From CAYGJN01 sp964350135 (lineage in GTDB: Bacteria > Bdellovibrionota > Bacteriovoracia > Bacteriovoracales > Bacteriovoracaceae), in assembly GCA_964350135.1 (NCBI GenBank), contig CAYGJN010000028.1, positions 1 through 25,248 of the forward strand: a stretch of DNA of 25,248 nucleotides, written 5' to 3'. Made by a program: the position numbers and the translations under genes. Positions within the stretch are counted from its first letter, which is position 1. Each line of letters opens with the position of its first letter. The notes under the pieces are model-generated. The model did not search any database, was not told the DNA's origin, and saw nothing but the letters and a program-made list of their open reading frames with translations. Positions 23,576 through 25,248 of this stretch are shown here, piece by piece.

Positions 23576-25063
23576 ATGATGCGTACAAAACCTATCTCTG
23601 GAGAGCTTAAAAAATTACAAATAGAAATTGATGGATATGCTAAAGATTATGGACTTGATTATTTTGATGTAGTGTTTGAAATGTGTGATTACGACACTAT
23701 TAATATCCTTGCTGCTCAAGGGGGATTTCCTTCACGTTATCCACATTGGCGTTTTGGAATGGACTACGATCAATTATCTAAAAATTATGCATATGGATTA
23801 CAAAAAATTTATGAAATGGTTATTAACACAGATCCCGTTTATGCCTATCTTTTAACAACTAATGATTTTGTTGATCAAAAACTAGTGATGGCACATGTGT
23901 TTGGTCATGCTGATTTCTTCAAGAATAATGCCTGGTTTAAAAATACAGATAGAAAGATGATGGACGTAATGGCCAATCATAGCACTAAGATTCGTCGCTA
24001 TATGGAAAAGTATGGTGTTGATAAGGTAGAGAGTTTTATTGATAAAGTTTTATCTATTGAAAATCTTATTGATGTGGGTCTTTTGTTTGAATCAAATCAT
24101 AAAAGAAAAAAAGGTATTAAGTCTTTAGATGATGAATTTATTCAAAAAGATGAGAGAACTCAGCATCTGCAATCGTATCTTCGTACAAAAAAGAGAATTG
24201 AAAGCCAAGATGATATTCCGCCTTTAATAGAGCCTGAAGATACTGGTATTAATCGTATACTTGAAAATCCTCAAAGAGATATAATGCTTTTTCTAATGGA
24301 GCATGCACCAATACCTGAGTGGCAAGCTGATATTATTGGTATTTTAAGAGAGGAGGCCTATTATTTTTTACCTCAAGGCATAACTAAAATTATGAATGAA
24401 GGTTGGGCCAGTTATTGGCATTCAACAATCATGACACAAAAAGCAATGCGCTCGAGTGAAATTATCGACTTTGCAGATAGACACTCAGGTGTGATGCAAA
24501 TGAGTAAGCAACAAATCAATCCATATAAAGTCGGGATTGAGCTTATGAGAGATATTGAATACAGATGGGATACTGGTAGATTTGGTAAAGAGTATACAGA
24601 ATGTGAAAACCTTCGTGATAAAGAAAACTGGAACCTTAATCTTGGTAAAGGTAGAGAGAAAATATTCGATGTTCGTAAGTCACATAATGATATTACATTT
24701 ATTGATGAATTTTTAACAATGGAGTTTTGTGAGCGTGCGCAATTATTTACTTATAAATACAATCCACGGTCTGGTAGATTTGAGATTGATACACGTGACT
24801 TTTTGGCCATTAAACAAAAACTTTTAACTCAGTTAACAAATTTTGGTCAACCTACAATTGATGTTGTGGATGCTAATTATGCTAATCGTGGAGAGCTACT
24901 GCTCACACATAGACACGACGGAGTTGATCTAGATGCTAATTATGCTGCTGAAACAATGAGAAATCTCTATGGCATATGGAAGCGTCCAATTAATCTAAGA
25001 ACTACCTATGATGATAAAGAAGTTACTTTTCATTTTAATGGAAAAGAGATGAAACCTCTTTAG
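23576..25063 (+). CDS. spoVR: SpoVR family protein (YcgB homologue)
   Basis: SpoVR was named for a Bacillus subtilis gene involved in spore cortex formation, but it is widespread in non-sporulating bacteria. The 495-residue sequence is full length. Recognisable blocks are DYFDVVFEMCDYDTINILAA (29-48), GGFPSRYPHWRFGMDYD (49-65), AHVFGHADFFKNNAWF (106-121) and EEAYYFLPQGITKIMNEGWASYWH, rich in conserved His, Glu and Trp that could hold a metal. The start has two adjacent ATGs (23576 and 23579) after AAGGGGAA. It ends the prkA-yeaH operon and overlaps the next minus-strand gene by four bases at the stop. In this non-sporulating setting a role in envelope or dormancy-like change is an inference from the family name only. 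Confidence 0.95.
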   Translation: MMRTKPISGELKKLQIEIDGYAKDYGLDYFDVVFEMCDYDTINILAAQGGFPSRYPHWRFGMDYDQLSKNYAYGLQKIYEMVINTDPVYAYLLTTNDFVDQKLVMAHVFGHADFFKNNAWFKNTDRKMMDVMANHSTKIRRYMEKYGVDKVESFIDKVLSIENLIDVGLLFESNHKRKKGIKSLDDEFIQKDERTQHLQSYLRTKKRIESQDDIPPLIEPEDTGINRILENPQRDIMLFLMEHAPIPEWQADIIGILREEAYYFLPQGITKIMNEGWASYWHSTIMTQKAMRSSEIIDFADRHSGVMQMSKQQINPYKVGIELMRDIEYRWDTGRFGKEYTECENLRDKENWNLNLGKGREKIFDVRKSHNDITFIDEFLTMEFCERAQLFTYKYNPRSGRFEIDTRDFLAIKQKLLTQLTNFGQPTIDVVDANYANRGELLLTHRHDGVDLDANYAAETMRNLYGIWKRPINLRTTYDDKEVTFHFNGKEMKPL

Positions 25064-25248
25064 CGGTATAGATATTTTTTTTGTTCTAAACTATCAAGTT
25101 CTTCTATATCTTTTTGATCAATAAATACATCTTCTTTGAATTTTTTAATATCCATTTTTGTTAGTAATTGATCCAAGTCAATTGAGCTTTCTGCATAAGT
25201 CGCATCATCTCTTTTTATAGTTTTAGGCAGATTATCCCAAGTGTACAA
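25060..25248 (-). CDS. C-terminal fragment of an unknown protein, cut by the window edge
   Basis: The last 63 codons of a minus-strand frame enter from beyond the window and stop at 25060-25062. The visible part reads YTWDNLPKTIKRDDATYAES, followed by an acidic and lysine-rich tail ending LEQKKYLYR. A TTG sits exactly at the edge, but I do not take it as the true start. I recognise no family. It is convergent with spoVR and shares four bases with it. It may be the end of a longer gene; codon use looks native. Confidence 0.55.
   Translation of the reverse strand: MYTWDNLPKTIKRDDATYAESSIDLDQLLTKMDIKKFKEDVFIDQKDIEELDSLEQKKYLYR

Overview
The window is an A+T-rich, densely packed chromosomal stretch from a Gram-negative bacterium. 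It carries outer-membrane-type beta-barrel proteins, a complete secA, a LytM peptidase, a prkA-yeaH-spoVR operon and a mevalonate-pathway operon. This mix suggests a Bdellovibrionota-like organism, plausibly a low-GC member of the Bacteriovorax/Halobacteriovorax group of predatory bacteria. That placement is inference from gene content and base composition; no rRNA marker is present. I saw no IS element, integrase, CRISPR array, tRNA or rRNA.

Layout. Positions 1-690 (minus, cut by the window edge) hold the N-terminal part of a THUMP-type RNA methyltransferase, divergent from an RsmI-like methyltransferase (748-1452). Positions 1497-6760 form one tight plus-strand operon with five of the enzymes from HMG-CoA to isoprenoid units: type 2 IPP isomerase (fni), class II HMG-CoA reductase (mvaA), a GYDIA-type GHMP kinase (probable phosphomevalonate kinase), diphosphomevalonate decarboxylase (mvaD) and mevalonate kinase (mvk). 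HMG-CoA synthase is not in the window. A minus-strand block follows: a divergent crotonase-fold protein (6757-7554), thioredoxin reductase trxB (7669-8607) and an unrecognised 64-residue protein (8631-8825).

Positions 8987-13594 (plus) encode three envelope proteins without recognised function. Two are tandem paralogue-like proteins, each with a signal peptide, a small N-terminal domain and a C-terminal beta-barrel. The third is a large putative lipoprotein or membrane protein of about 646 residues. Positions 20223-13581 (minus) run PP2C phosphatase, M23/LytM peptidase, secA, an acidic unknown protein and a GlpD-like glycerol-3-phosphate dehydrogenase; the last four are closely spaced and probably one operon. 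Positions 20388-25063 (plus) hold prkA-yeaH-spoVR. The 3' end of an unknown minus-strand gene closes the window.

Working together: the mevalonate operon would supply IPP and DMAPP for quinones and for the undecaprenyl carrier of wall synthesis. SecA, the LytM peptidase and the barrel proteins serve the envelope. PrkA-YeaH-SpoVR is a conserved stress/starvation module. The best candidates for new biology are the paired barrel proteins, the 646-residue membrane protein, the acidic protein between secA and glpD, the crotonase with an altered catalytic residue, and a leader element shared by the first barrel gene and prkA.
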